Position numbers and translations under genes: made by a program. A stretch of DNA of 64,000 nucleotides from an uncultured Brevundimonas sp. (GTDB lineage: Bacteria; Pseudomonadota; Alphaproteobacteria; Caulobacterales; Caulobacteraceae). Positions 28,486-37,937 of the stretch are shown here, piece by piece. The DNA lies in assembly GCF_947305955.1 (NCBI RefSeq), contig NZ_CAMZFB010000003.1:1-64000 (forward strand). Direction: 5' to 3'. The notes under the pieces are model-generated. The model was not told the DNA's origin. It searched no databases and saw only the letters and a list, made by a program, of their open reading frames with translations. The number at the start of each line of letters is the position of its first letter. Position 1 is the first letter of the stretch.

Positions 28486-29853
28486 ATGGCTCGTGACTCG
28501 TCTCTCTTCGTCTGCAAATCCTGTGGTGCCGTCCATGGCAAGTGGTCGGGGCAATGCTCCGGCTGCGGGGAATGGAACACGCTGGTGGAGGAATCCAAGG
28601 CGGCTCCCCCCGGGGCGATGAAGCCCACGGCCACCGCACGCGGTCGCGGTCTGACGTTCGAGACGCTGGCGTCCGAAACGCCCGATCCGGCCCGTATCAT
28701 CACCGGCGTGACGGAGTTCGACCGCGTGTGCGGCGGCGGCGTCGTGCCGTCCTCGGCTATCCTGCTGGGCGGTGATCCGGGCGTCGGCAAGTCCACCCTT
28801 CTGCTGGAAGTGACGGCAAAGGCCGCCCGTGGCGGTGCCCGCGTCGCCTATATCTCGGGCGAAGAGGCCATCGAGCAGATCCGCGCCCGCGCCAAACGCA
28901 TGGGCGTGGCCGATGCCCCCGTGGCGCTGGCCTCGGCCACTTCTCTGCGCGACATCCTGACGACGTTGAAGCGCGACAAGTTCGACATCGTCATCATCGA
29001 CTCCATCCAGACCCTGTGGTCCGACGTGCACGAGGCCGGCCCCGGCTCCATCACGCAGGTCCGCGCCTGTGCCGCCGAGCTGGTCCGCATGGCCAAGAAC
29101 GACGGCCCCGCCATCATCCTTGTCGGCCACGTCACCAAGGACGGCCAGATCGCAGGCCCCCGCGTGGTCGAGCACATGGTCGATGCCGTCCTCAGTTTCG
29201 AGGGCGAGCGCGGCTATCCCTTCCGCATCCTGCGCGCGGGCAAGAACCGCTTTGGCGCGACCGACGAGATCGGCGTGTTCGAGATGGGCGACACCGGCCT
29301 GCGCGAAGTCTCCAACCCCTCCGCCCTCTTCCTCGGCGAAGGCAAGGAAGGCGCGCCGGGGGCGGCTGTTTTCGCCGGTATCGAAGGCTCTCGCCCCGTG
29401 CTGGTCGAGATACAGGCTCTGGTCGCGCCGTCCGCCTATGGCACACCGCGCCGTGCCGTCGTGGGCTGGGACTCGGGCCGTCTCGCCATGCTTCTGGCCG
29501 TTCTGGAGGCCCGCTGCGGCATCACCTTCGGCGACAAGGACGTCTATCTGAACGTCGCGGGCGGCATGCGGATCAACGAGCCCGCTGCCGACCTCGCCGC
29601 CGCGGCCGCGCTGATCTCCTCCGCGCTGGACAAGCCGCTGCCGAAGAGCTGCGTCGTGTTCGGGGAAATCGGCCTGTCGGGCGAGGTCCGCGCCGTGGGC
29701 CGCGCCGAAGCCCGCCTGCGCGAAGCCGCCAAACTGGGCTTCGAGCGCGCCATCGCCCCCGCCTTGGGCAAGGGCAAGAAGAGCGACGTCAAACTGACGG
29801 CGGTCGAGCGTCTGGCCGAGGCCGTGGACCGCATCGCCCAGAACCGCTTTTAA
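28486..29853 (+). CDS. radA: DNA repair protein RadA
   Basis: RadA/Sms is a RecA-like helicase that promotes branch migration in homologous recombination. The 455-aa protein has the C4 zinc finger (CKSCGAVHGKWSGQCSGCGEWN, positions ~8-29), Walker A GGDPGVGKSTLLLEV near 96, the KNRFG motif (AGKNRFGATDEIGVFEM) and a C-terminal Lon-protease-like domain. It is followed 40 bases later by cvpA. Confidence 0.96.
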   Translation: MARDSSLFVCKSCGAVHGKWSGQCSGCGEWNTLVEESKAAPPGAMKPTATARGRGLTFETLASETPDPARIITGVTEFDRVCGGGVVPSSAILLGGDPGVGKSTLLLEVTAKAARGGARVAYISGEEAIEQIRARAKRMGVADAPVALASATSLRDILTTLKRDKFDIVIIDSIQTLWSDVHEAGPGSITQVRACAAELVRMAKNDGPAIILVGHVTKDGQIAGPRVVEHMVDAVLSFEGERGYPFRILRAGKNRFGATDEIGVFEMGDTGLREVSNPSALFLGEGKEGAPGAAVFAGIEGSRPVLVEIQALVAPSAYGTPRRAVVGWDSGRLAMLLAVLEARCGITFGDKDVYLNVAGGMRINEPAADLAAAAALISSALDKPLPKSCVVFGEIGLSGEVRAVGRAEARLREAAKLGFERAIAPALGKGKKSDVKLTAVERLAEAVDRIAQNRF

Positions 29854-29893
29854 GGCCTCGGAAAAGCCGCCCTTCCCGTGTTAGCCAAGACGA

Positions 29894-30439
29894 ATGACCG
29901 GCTTTGATGTCTTTGTCATTCTGGCGATCCTGCTGTCGGCGGCGGCGGGATGGTTTCGTGGTGCCCTGCGCGAACTGACGTCCTTGTTCAGCTTCCTGCT
30001 GGCGGGGCTTGTTTCGCTGATCACCCTGCCGTGGACAGCACCGTTCGGGCGCAGTCTGGTTGATCCCGATTGGGCCGGATCGATCCTCGCCGTGGGCGTG
30101 GTGTTCGTGGTCCTCTACTTCCTGATCCGCTTTACCGCAGGTAGCCTGTCCAAGGGTTTGCGCGGCCATACTCTGGGGGCCATCGACCAGTTTACCGGGG
30201 CATTCATCGGTGTGATCCGCGCCCTCGCTTTCGTCGGCTCGGTCCACCTGATTCTCATGAGTGTGGTCGGCGACAACCCGCCGCGATGGTTCGCCGATGC
30301 CAAATCCCTGCCCGTCAGCATCGCCTCGGCCTCGGCCATCCAGAAAATACTGCCCATGATGGCAAAAGGGGCCGATGCCCTGACGCCCGTCGTAAAAAGG
30401 TCCGTACAGGAAGGCTTTTCGGACGAAACCGAACAATGA
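29894..30439 (+). CDS. cvpA: CvpA-family membrane protein
   Basis: This is a 181-aa inner-membrane protein with four hydrophobic segments and the family start FDVFVILAILLSAAAGWFRGALRELTSL. CvpA is linked to colicin V export and envelope stress in enterobacteria, and it is usually adjacent to purF, as here (73 bases upstream). Confidence 0.9.
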   Translation: MTGFDVFVILAILLSAAAGWFRGALRELTSLFSFLLAGLVSLITLPWTAPFGRSLVDPDWAGSILAVGVVFVVLYFLIRFTAGSLSKGLRGHTLGAIDQFTGAFIGVIRALAFVGSVHLILMSVVGDNPPRWFADAKSLPVSIASASAIQKILPMMAKGADALTPVVKRSVQEGFSDETEQ

Positions 30440-30512
30440 GCCTTGAACTTGGAGGCGGTCGGGACTAGGTGCGGGCCATCCCGACTTAACCCTCGGTCAT
30501 CGGAGTTCCACG

Positions 30513-32024
30513 ATGCGCCACCATATCGCCGATCCCGTCGTTCACCGTGAACATTGGCGCGAACCGGACGATGACCAGCTGCGTCTCGAATGCGGCGTCT
30601 GTGGTGTGTGGGGTTCGCCCGACAACGAAGCGTCTTCGATTGTGGCCCTTGGCCTGCATGCGCTTCAACACCGTGGTCAGGAAGCCTGCGGTATCGCCAG
30701 CGTCCTCGACTCCGAGCGTTTCTTCACCGAACGACACATGGGCCTTGTGGGTGAGGCCTTCGGCAATGCCGACCTGACCACCCGCCTTCCGGGTTCCGCC
30801 GCCGTAGGCCACACCCGCTATTCCACCGCCGGTGGCAGCTTCATCCGCAACGTCCAGCCGATGTTCGCCGATCTGGACCAGGGCGGTATCGCCATCGCCC
30901 ACAACGGCAACCTGACAAACTTCAAGCACCTTCACGCCCAACTGGTTTCCGAAGGCGCTATCTTCCAGTCCACCTCCGACTCCGAAGCCATCCTCCACCT
31001 GATCGCCCGCAGCCGTAAGGCCAAGATCGTGGACCGCTTCATCGACGCGCTGGGCCGTATCGAAGGCGGTTACGCCCTCGTTGCACAGACCCGTTACAAG
31101 ATGATCGGTGCCCGCGACCCGCTGGGCATCCGCCCGCTGGTGCTGGGCAAGCTGGGCGAGGCATGGGTTCTGGCCTCGGAAACCTGCGCGCTGGATACGA
31201 TGGGCGCGACCTTCATCCGTGACGTCGAACACGGCGAAGTCGTCGTCATCGACGAGGACGGCCTGACCTCGATCAAGCCGTTCGCCGATCAGGGTGCCCG
31301 CCCCTGCCTGTTTGAATACGTCTATTTCGCCCGTCCCGACTCCATCGTGAACGGCCGTTCGGTCTATGAGGTCCGCAAGGAAATGGGCCGCCGTCTGGCC
31401 CGCGAGTTCCAGATCGACGCCGACATCGTGGTTCCGGTGCCGGACTCGGGCGTCCCTGCGGCTCTGGGCTATGCCCAAGAAGCTGGAATCCCGTTCGAGA
31501 TGGGCATCATCCGCAGCCACTATCTGGGCCGCACCTTCATCCAGCCGTCTCAGGCCTCGCGCCAGAAGGGCGTGCGTATGAAGCACAGCCCGAACAAGGC
31601 CGTGCTGGAAGGCAAGCGCGTCGTCCTGATCGACGATTCGATCGTGCGCGGTACCACCTCTCTGAAGCTGGTGCGCGCCGTCCGCGCCGCCGGTGCCAAG
31701 GAAGTCCACCTGCGCTCGGCCAGCCCGCAGATCCTGTATCCGGACTTCTACGGCATCGACATGCCCGAGCGGTCGCAGCTGATGGCCGCTACTCATACGA
31801 TGGAAGAAATGCGCGCCATCCTTGAGGTCGATTCGTTGGGCTTCCTGTCGATCGACGGGCTGTACGAGGCCACCGGCGTCGGCCCGCGCAACCCGAACCG
31901 TCCGCAGTTCACCGACCACTATTTTACCGGCGACTACCCCACTCGCCTGCTGGATCGCGAGGCCGAAGAAGGCGGTCGCGAGCTGGGCGGCAAGAAGGTT
32001 TCCATCCTCACCGTGAATGCCTGA
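30513..32024 (+). CDS. purF: Amidophosphoribosyltransferase
   Basis: PurF makes 5-phosphoribosylamine from PRPP and glutamine, the first purine step. The 503-aa protein has an N-terminal propeptide of about 27 residues that ends at the catalytic cysteine in LECGVCGVWG (self-cleavage is expected), the Ntn glutaminase domain, and the PRPP loop VVLIDDSIVRGTTS near 370. In Bacillus-type PurF an Fe4S4 cluster uses cysteines; here the FYGID region reads YPDFYGID and the C-terminus reads HYFTGDYP, so most cluster cysteines are absent. It is followed by a strong terminator. Confidence 0.95.
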   Translation: MRHHIADPVVHREHWREPDDDQLRLECGVCGVWGSPDNEASSIVALGLHALQHRGQEACGIASVLDSERFFTERHMGLVGEAFGNADLTTRLPGSAAVGHTRYSTAGGSFIRNVQPMFADLDQGGIAIAHNGNLTNFKHLHAQLVSEGAIFQSTSDSEAILHLIARSRKAKIVDRFIDALGRIEGGYALVAQTRYKMIGARDPLGIRPLVLGKLGEAWVLASETCALDTMGATFIRDVEHGEVVVIDEDGLTSIKPFADQGARPCLFEYVYFARPDSIVNGRSVYEVRKEMGRRLAREFQIDADIVVPVPDSGVPAALGYAQEAGIPFEMGIIRSHYLGRTFIQPSQASRQKGVRMKHSPNKAVLEGKRVVLIDDSIVRGTTSLKLVRAVRAAGAKEVHLRSASPQILYPDFYGIDMPERSQLMAATHTMEEMRAILEVDSLGFLSIDGLYEATGVGPRNPNRPQFTDHYFTGDYPTRLLDREAEEGGRELGGKKVSILTVNA

Positions 32025-32027
32025 TCA

Positions 32028-32060
32028 AAAGGGCCGCCGGATCATCCGGCGGCCCTTTCT
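32028..32060 (+). terminator. Intrinsic terminator after purF
   Basis: A 14-bp perfect stem (AAAGGGCCGCCGGA / TCCGGCGGCCCTTT) with a three-base loop is followed by CTTAT. It ends the purF transcript. Confidence 0.92.
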
Positions 32061-32090
32061 TATAGCGGCGCTCCGCGCTATCAGCGGCAT

Positions 32091-32840
32091 ATGTCCGATA
32101 CCGCTTCTCTTCCGCTCGCAGACCGTATTGCACTGGTTGTTGGTGCTTCGCGTGGCATTGGCCGCGAAACCGCACTGGCGCTGGCCAAGGCCGGTGCCCA
32201 CGTCGTTGCCGCCGCCCGCACCCAAGGCGGTCTGGAGGAGCTGGACGACGAGATTTTCGCCGCCACCGGCAAGCATGCGACCCTGATCCCGTTCGACATC
32301 ATCGACGGCGGTTCGATCGACCGACTGGGCGGCGCGCTCTATGAGCGTTTCGGCAAGCTGGACATCTGGGTTCAGGCCGCCGCCACCATGGGTGCCGAAG
32401 GCCTGACCCCCGTCAGCCACGCCGACCCGCGCGGCTTTGCCAAGATCGAGAAGGTCAACTTCACCGGCGTCTATCGCCTTATCCGCTCGCTGGAGCCGCT
32501 GCTGAAGGCCTCCACCGCCGCACGTGTCATCCACCTGACCACCAGCGTCGCCTCCGAGCCGCGTGCCTTCTGGGGGGCCTATGCCGCCACCAAGGCCGGT
32601 GCCGAGAACCTGATGCGTTGCTGGGCCGATGAAGTGGAATCTATGCCGATCCGTGTCGCCATCGTCGATCCGGGCCGGATGCGTACGGGCCTGCGCGCCC
32701 AAGCCTTCCCCGGCGAAGACCCGCTGATCCTGCCCCACCCGCAGGAAATCACCCCCCTGATGGTCGAACTGGCCCGCGGCGACAAGGAGCCGCCGCTGTT
32801 TACGAGTTTCAAGGAATGGAAGGCCGCACAGGCCGCCTGA
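32091..32840 (+). CDS. SDR-family oxidoreductase
   Basis: This is a 249-aa short-chain dehydrogenase with the cofactor loop GASRGIGRETALALAKAG near 16 and the catalytic YAATK (Y-x-x-x-K). The substrate is unknown. The gene is downstream of purF after a terminator and so is probably transcribed alone. It is also conserved near purF in related Caulobacterales. Confidence 0.85.
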   Translation: MSDTASLPLADRIALVVGASRGIGRETALALAKAGAHVVAAARTQGGLEELDDEIFAATGKHATLIPFDIIDGGSIDRLGGALYERFGKLDIWVQAAATMGAEGLTPVSHADPRGFAKIEKVNFTGVYRLIRSLEPLLKASTAARVIHLTTSVASEPRAFWGAYAATKAGAENLMRCWADEVESMPIRVAIVDPGRMRTGLRAQAFPGEDPLILPHPQEITPLMVELARGDKEPPLFTSFKEWKAAQAA

Positions 32841-32845
32841 CTGTC

Positions 32846-32877
32846 AAAGGCCGCTTCCATAGGGAGGCGGCCTTTTT
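32846..32877 (+). terminator. Intrinsic terminator after SDR gene
   Basis: A stem AAAGGCCGC(TTCC) / (GGAG)GCGGCCTTT is followed by TTTTTGAT on the + strand. Confidence 0.88.
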
Positions 32878-32894
32878 GATGAGTGGAAACAAAT

Positions 32895-32928
32895 AAGGGC
32901 GACCCGCATTGCGGATCGCCCTTTTTAT
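32895..32928. terminator. Terminator serving der (minus) and/or SDR (plus)
   Basis: A 12-pair stem (AAGGGCGACCCGC / GCGGATCGCCCTT, one mismatch) with an ATT loop has TTTTTATT on + and TTATTTG on -, so it can act in both directions between the convergent genes. Confidence 0.85.
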
Positions 32929-32947
32929 TGTCTGCCACAGGCTGGGC

Positions 32948-34573
32948 TTAACGCTTTGCGCCGCCCTTTTGGCCGGTACGGATACGGCCCGAGCGGGACA
33001 CCTGACGGGCACCGCCACGTGCGCCCTTGCCGACGATGGCATTGGTGCCGGCCTTCTTGGAAGCCGAAGCCTTCAGGCCGCCCAGAGGTTTGACCTTGGG
33101 CTTGATGCCCGCCTTGGCCTTTTGCTCCAGAGCCTTGCCCGGAAGGTTCGAGTATTTCTCTTCCTTCTCGGCCTTGATGACCTTGCGCGGGGCGGTCTTG
33201 GCCGCGCCCTTGAAGCGTTCCGGTCCCGACTTGGCACCACCCTCGGCATAGGGGTTGGCCCCCGAGGACTTGACGTTCAGGCGCATCGGAACGCCCTGAA
33301 GGTCGAAGGACTCGCGGATCGAGTTCACCAGATAGCGCTTGTAGTGGTCCGGCATCGAAGCCGCACGCGTCGCCATAAGGACGAACGTCGGCGGGCGGGC
33401 TTTGATCTGGGCGATGTATTTCGGCTTGATACGCTTGCCATCGACGGCGGGCGGCGGGTGACGTTGCACCGCCAGCGCCAGCCAATCGTTCAGATCCTTG
33501 GTCTTCACCTTGGCGGACCAGGTGTCATAGGCCTTCATGATGGCGGGCATCAGACGGTCTACGCCACGGCCATTGAACGACGACAGGGCCACAAACTCCG
33601 AGCCTTTCAGCTGCGGAAGCTTGTCGTCGGCCATCTGCTTCAGCTTGGCCAGACGAGCCTGCGGTTCCTCTTCGAGGTCCCACTTGGAGGCCACGTAGAC
33701 CAGCGCACGCCCTTCCCGCTCGACCAGATCTGCCAGCTGCAGGTCCTGCGTATCGAAGGCGTCGTCCTTGTCCATGACCAGAACGACCACCTCGGCAAAG
33801 GTAATGGCGCGGATGGTGTCAGCGACCGACAGCTTTTCCAGCTTCTCCTGCACGCGGGCCTTGCGGCGCATGCCGGCGGTGTCGATCAGACGGATGTTCT
33901 GACCTTCCCACTGCCAGTCCACCGAGATGGAGTCGCGCGTGATGCCTGCCTCGGGGCCGGTCAGCAGACGGTCGTCGCCGATCAGACGGTTGATCAGGGT
34001 GGACTTGCCCGCGTTCGGACGACCGATCACGGCGATGCGGATCGGCTTTTCAGGCTCGTCGACCTCTTCGATGAAGACGTCTTCGGAAGCGCGCAGCAGG
34101 GCTTGGTACAGGTCAGCCATGCCCTCGCCGTGCTCGGCAGAGATGGCAACCGGCTCACCGAAGCCAAGGCCATAGGCCTCGCCCACGCCGCCCGTGCTTT
34201 CACGGCTTTCGGACTTATTGGCCAGCAGGATGACCGGCTTGTGCACGCCCCGCAGGCGGTCCGCGAAGATGCGGTCCAGCTGGGTCACGCCCTCGCGGGC
34301 ATCCATGGTGAACAGGATGACGTCGGCGTCCTCGATAGCGGCCTCGGTCTGCTCGCGCATGCGAGCTTCGAGGCTTTCGTCGGTGACGTCCTCATAACCT
34401 GCCGTGTCGATCAGGGTCAGGTCCATGTCGCCGATATTGCCGTCGGCATAGCGACGGTCACGGGTCACACCCGGGCGATCATCGACCAGCGCAAGGCGCT
34501 TGCCGACGAGACGGTTGAACAGTGTCGACTTGCCCACATTGGGCCGGCCGACGATGGCGATCTTCAGAGCCAT
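32948..34573 (-). CDS. der: Ribosome-assembly GTPase Der (EngA)
   Basis: Der is a tandem GTPase needed for 50S subunit assembly. The 541-aa protein has two G1 loops, GRPNVGKSTLFNRL (near 8) and GRPNAGKSTLINRL (near 185), with NKSE and SKWD-type base-recognition motifs and a KH-like C-terminal domain ending near residue 450. A C-terminal extension of about 85 residues is very rich in Lys, Arg, Ala and Gly and lies beyond the ~490-aa E. coli length. It is cotranscribed after bamB. Confidence 0.95.
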   Translation of the reverse strand: MALKIAIVGRPNVGKSTLFNRLVGKRLALVDDRPGVTRDRRYADGNIGDMDLTLIDTAGYEDVTDESLEARMREQTEAAIEDADVILFTMDAREGVTQLDRIFADRLRGVHKPVILLANKSESRESTGGVGEAYGLGFGEPVAISAEHGEGMADLYQALLRASEDVFIEEVDEPEKPIRIAVIGRPNAGKSTLINRLIGDDRLLTGPEAGITRDSISVDWQWEGQNIRLIDTAGMRRKARVQEKLEKLSVADTIRAITFAEVVVLVMDKDDAFDTQDLQLADLVEREGRALVYVASKWDLEEEPQARLAKLKQMADDKLPQLKGSEFVALSSFNGRGVDRLMPAIMKAYDTWSAKVKTKDLNDWLALAVQRHPPPAVDGKRIKPKYIAQIKARPPTFVLMATRAASMPDHYKRYLVNSIRESFDLQGVPMRLNVKSSGANPYAEGGAKSGPERFKGAAKTAPRKVIKAEKEEKYSNLPGKALEQKAKAGIKPKVKPLGGLKASASKKAGTNAIVGKGARGGARQVSRSGRIRTGQKGGAKR

Positions 34574-34604
34574 GTCGGCCTTCTAACGCAATTTGAAATC
34601 AAGG

Positions 34605-36026
34605 TCAGCGGATGCTGATGAGGCGGGCGTCGTCGGTCAGAACATAGAGCGCACCGTTGTAGGCGGTGGGCGCAATATAGGCCGGAGCCCCCAGGTTGAT
34701 GGTAGCGGTCTGAGCGCCGGTCTTCGGATCAAAGGCCACCAGTTGGCCCTCCGAGTTTACCAGCACCAGACGGTTCGAGGCGAGCACAGGACCCGACCAC
34801 GTTGGGCGGATAGTACGCTTACCCATGCCAAAGAACCAGCCGCCTTCTTCACGGACTCGACCTTCGTTGAGGTCGCGGGTCCAATAAATCTGGCCGGACT
34901 CGCGGTTGATGACGGTCAGTTCGCCGGTCTTGGACACGACATAGACCACATCGCCCACCGGCAGAGGCGCGTTCACGCCACCGATCGGCAGTTCCCACTT
35001 GGGCGCGCCGGTACGCAGGTCGAGCGACTGCATCACGCCCGACTGGCTGACGGCATAGACAAAGCCACGGCTGATGACCGGACGGCCCGCGATGTCACGC
35101 AGTTCCGACAGGGCGTTGGTGCGGCTGGTGCGCGACAGCACCTCTTCCCAAACCGGCTGGCCGTTGATGGCACGCAGGGCCACGACCTGACCCGACGAGA
35201 ACGGCGCGATGACCGTGTCGCCGCTGACGGCGGGGCTGGAGGCGCGCATGATGCGGGCCGGTTCCGTGATGCCACGGTAGCTCCAGCTTTGGGCACCGGT
35301 ATTGATGTCCAGAGCGATCAGCTGGTTGTCGACGTCCACGGCAAACAGGCGGCCACCCGAGACGGTCGGCGCGCCGTGGATCGGCAGGTCGGCTTCATAC
35401 TGCCAGGCCACCTCGCCCGAGGCGGCGTCCAGAGCCGTCACATGACGATAGCCCGAGGTCACGAAAACCTTGCCGCCGGTGACAGCCACGCCGCCACCGA
35501 AGCCGCCGCCCGACGAACCACCGCCCAGCGAGATACCAAAGCGACGGCGACCGGAGTCGCGCTCGTCGGTGCCAAGGTTCTTACGCCAAACCACCGAACC
35601 GGTGCCCGCATCGATGGCCGAAACGGTGGCTTCACCGTCCAGCACATAGATACGGCCGTCGGCGGCGACCGGCGGAGCCATGACCTGAGCCAGACGATCC
35701 GACGAGGCACCGATGTCGCGCTTCCACGCGATGGCGAACTCGGGCGCAGCGATGACGTGGCCGATCTCGTTCTCGGCATTGCGGCCCGGCTGCTGCCAGG
35801 CGCTGACCGATTGCGGACCCGGCACGAAGAAGTCACGACCCGACAGAGCCGGCGACGGAGCCAGCTGCTGTTCAAACTCGAGGATCGAGATGCGTTCGCC
35901 TTGGCTGGCGACGGCCTTGGGGCCATCGCCCTTGTCCAGGAACGGGATTGCGCGTTTCACCGTACCGCACGAAGCGACGGTTGCGGCCAATCCGCACATC
36001 AGGGCGATTTTCAGCGAACGATTCAT
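34605..36026 (-). CDS. bamB: Outer-membrane assembly lipoprotein BamB
   Basis: BamB is the beta-propeller lipoprotein of the BAM complex that inserts outer-membrane proteins. The ~473-aa protein begins with a lipoprotein signal (ATVASC, Cys ~20) and carries repeated PQQ/propeller motifs such as GRIYVLDGEATVSAIDAGTGSVVW and TALDAASGEVAWQ. I start at ATG 36026 (MNRSLKIAL) instead of ATG 36044. It follows the YfgM-like gene, the usual yfgM-bamB-der order. Confidence 0.93.
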   Translation of the reverse strand: MNRSLKIALMCGLAATVASCGTVKRAIPFLDKGDGPKAVASQGERISILEFEQQLAPSPALSGRDFFVPGPQSVSAWQQPGRNAENEIGHVIAAPEFAIAWKRDIGASSDRLAQVMAPPVAADGRIYVLDGEATVSAIDAGTGSVVWRKNLGTDERDSGRRRFGISLGGGSSGGGFGGGVAVTGGKVFVTSGYRHVTALDAASGEVAWQYEADLPIHGAPTVSGGRLFAVDVDNQLIALDINTGAQSWSYRGITEPARIMRASSPAVSGDTVIAPFSSGQVVALRAINGQPVWEEVLSRTSRTNALSELRDIAGRPVISRGFVYAVSQSGVMQSLDLRTGAPKWELPIGGVNAPLPVGDVVYVVSKTGELTVINRESGQIYWTRDLNEGRVREEGGWFFGMGKRTIRPTWSGPVLASNRLVLVNSEGQLVAFDPKTGAQTATINLGAPAYIAPTAYNGALYVLTDDARLISIR

Positions 36027-36046
36027 CTCGGACTTCTCGTGCAAGA

Positions 36047-36847
36047 TTACTGGGCAGTAGCGGATTGAGCGGGAGCGTTTTGAGCCGCAGCAGGTGCCGC
36101 AGCCGCCGGAGCCGGAACCGGCGTGTCAGGCAGCTTGGCCGCTTCCGTCACGATCTGGCGCACAGCACCCGAGGTGCCGGCGTCAATCAGGCGGACTGCA
36201 GCGTTGGAGCGTTCACGCACCATATCCGGCACGTCCTGCCCCAGTTGCAGCAGCACGTAGATTTCGCGAGCCTCAGCCGGCTTGTTGTTCAGCAGCAGAA
36301 CGGTCGCCAGAGCTTCCTGAGCCAGGGCGCGGTACGGGCGCTTTTCTTCGGCCAGCGGCTCGAGGCGCTTCTTCAGGTCGTCCAGCGAACCCTTGTCCAC
36401 CAGCAGGTAAGCCGCCTTCAGAGCAGCAGCGTCGCTGATGACCGGATCGCGCGAAACCTTGGCGGCCTCGTCGAACAGACGCAGGGCGTCGTCCGTCTTG
36501 TTCTGTTCCAGAGCGACGGCGGCCTGTTGCATCAGGGCCAGCGCCTTATAGCCACGCGAGCCGGTGTCAGCCGCTTCGCCAAAGGCGGTCGCCGCCTGAT
36601 CCATATTGCCCGCCGCAGCGGCCTCAAGGCCACGCTGGTAGGCTGCCGACGCCTTGTCAGCTTCACTGGTTTGCCAGCTCTGGTAACCCCACCAGCCCAG
36701 CGCACCAATCAGCGCAACCGCCCCTACACCGGCGCCGATCGGCAGCCATGTGCGTGCGATACGCTTATAACGTTCGGAGCGAAGCTCCTCTTCGACCTGT
36801 TCGAAGACATCAACCAATTCAGTCGCCCCAAAAGCCGTTGAAAACAC
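36047..36847 (-). CDS. YfgM/TPR-like membrane-anchored protein
   Basis: This is a periplasm-facing anchored protein with a cytoplasmic start containing LVDVFEQVEEELRSERY, one membrane segment (WLPIGAGVGAVALIGALGWWGY) and tetratricopeptide-like helices. The C-terminus is a Pro/Ala-rich tail. YfgM is a SecYEG-associated ancillary protein upstream of bamB in proteobacteria. The start is uncertain: GTG 36847 or TTG near 36817 are likely, whereas ATG 36910 lies in a GC-rich hairpin region (GCCCGCGTTGCGGGC). Confidence 0.8.
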   Translation of the reverse strand: MFSTAFGATELVDVFEQVEEELRSERYKRIARTWLPIGAGVGAVALIGALGWWGYQSWQTSEADKASAAYQRGLEAAAAGNMDQAATAFGEAADTGSRGYKALALMQQAAVALEQNKTDDALRLFDEAAKVSRDPVISDAAALKAAYLLVDKGSLDDLKKRLEPLAEEKRPYRALAQEALATVLLLNNKPAEAREIYVLLQLGQDVPDMVRERSNAAVRLIDAGTSGAVRQIVTEAAKLPDTPVPAPAAAAPAAAQNAPAQSATAQ

Positions 36848-36963
36848 GGGTGGCAAGTTCGTCGCGACCCTAAAGTGTCCGAACGCCGCCCGCAACGCGG
36901 GCATTGCCATAGACCGGTTCTTTTTCGTGATTATCGACGGATCAAGGCGGGAAAACGACGCTC

Positions 36964-37365
36964 TTACAGCGCTTTTGACCAGTGTACGGCGGCTACAATG
37001 AGAAGAATCGTCGTCGCGGCGGCAAACGTCATCAATAGTGAAGGGCCGGACAAAACACCCAGATGGATGTGATCAAAGCCGATCTGCTCGGACAAACTGG
37101 CCACATAACCCTTCAATTGGGTGACTTCTTCGGACTTGGAGATCGTCAGGCCACCGGTCGACAGGTCATCAAACCGCACCTTCACGAACTGGCGGATGAT
37201 CACAAAGGCCGTCGCCAGCCCCAGCAACGACAGGATACGCCGACGCCAGCGCCAGCGATTCTCCAGCCGCACCTCGACCTCTGCGTCGAACAAGGCCGAA
37301 TCGGCGAATTCGGGTGGCACGCGATAGCTCTTCTGGATGGCGGGATCGAAATCAGGTTCAGACAT
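36964..37365 (-). CDS. Two-TM membrane protein coupled to ECF sigma gene
   Basis: This is a 133-aa protein with an acidic N-terminus (MSEPDFDPAIQ), a very basic segment before a first membrane helix (about 46-65), a ~45-residue loop, and a second hydrophobic helix near the C-terminus. Its ATG overlaps the sigma gene end by 8 bases, so it is translationally coupled. It has no zinc-binding H-x3-C-x2-C motif typical of ZAS anti-sigma factors. I infer a possible regulator of the sigma factor, but I do not recognise the family. Confidence 0.7.
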   Translation of the reverse strand: MSEPDFDPAIQKSYRVPPEFADSALFDAEVEVRLENRWRWRRRILSLLGLATAFVIIRQFVKVRFDDLSTGGLTISKSEEVTQLKGYVASLSEQIGFDHIHLGVLSGPSLLMTFAAATTILLIVAAVHWSKAL

Positions 37366-37927
37366 GATCCAAACGGGCCTCCTGTTCCAAACTGGGCGAC
37401 AACCGAAGCCGCAGCTTCGCCAGCCCGCGTTTGACATGGGATTTCACTGTCCCCAGCGGAAGGTTCAGCGAAGCCCCGATTTCCTCGTGCGTCAGCCCTG
37501 CCCCATGGCACAGCGACACACACAGCCGTTCTGACTCGCTCAGCGCACGCAGCGCCTTGTCCAGATCAAAGCGGCCAATCGGATCGATTTCCAGACTTTG
37601 CCAGTCTTCGTCCGACATGGCTTCCAGATCGGTATAGCGGGCTTCGTGCTTGATCTGGCGCAGGTAAAGACGGGCGGCGATTCGACCGACCCACGATCCG
37701 AAATTCCCCTGCCCGCGATAATCGATGCACTTCTCATAGGCGCGCATGAAGGCATCTTGGGCGATGTCGTCAGCGACCTCGTAGGGCGCGCCCATGCGGC
37801 GCAGCAAGGCCCGCACGAACGGCGAATGACGCCGGACCAGTTCACCGAACTCACGACGGCCGCCGGCAGCCGAAAGGGCTGCCAGCTCCACGTCGTGCAT
37901 CGTTGTCAGGGGTTGTTTAGGCGCCAT
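37358..37927 (-). CDS. ECF sigma-70 factor
   Basis: This is a 189-aa RNA polymerase sigma factor with region 2 (GELVRRHSPFVRALLRRM, DDIAQDAFMRAYEKCI) and region 4 helix-turn-helix (LTHEEIGASLNLPLGTVKSHVKRGLAKL). Regions 1 and 3 are absent, as in ECF sigmas. It is 10 bases after the DUF6249 gene and overlaps the downstream two-TM protein by 8 bases. Its promoter target and signal are unknown. Confidence 0.93.
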   Translation of the reverse strand: MAPKQPLTTMHDVELAALSAAGGRREFGELVRRHSPFVRALLRRMGAPYEVADDIAQDAFMRAYEKCIDYRGQGNFGSWVGRIAARLYLRQIKHEARYTDLEAMSDEDWQSLEIDPIGRFDLDKALRALSESERLCVSLCHGAGLTHEEIGASLNLPLGTVKSHVKRGLAKLRLRLSPSLEQEARLDHV

Positions 37928-37937
37928 CCCGGACCGA

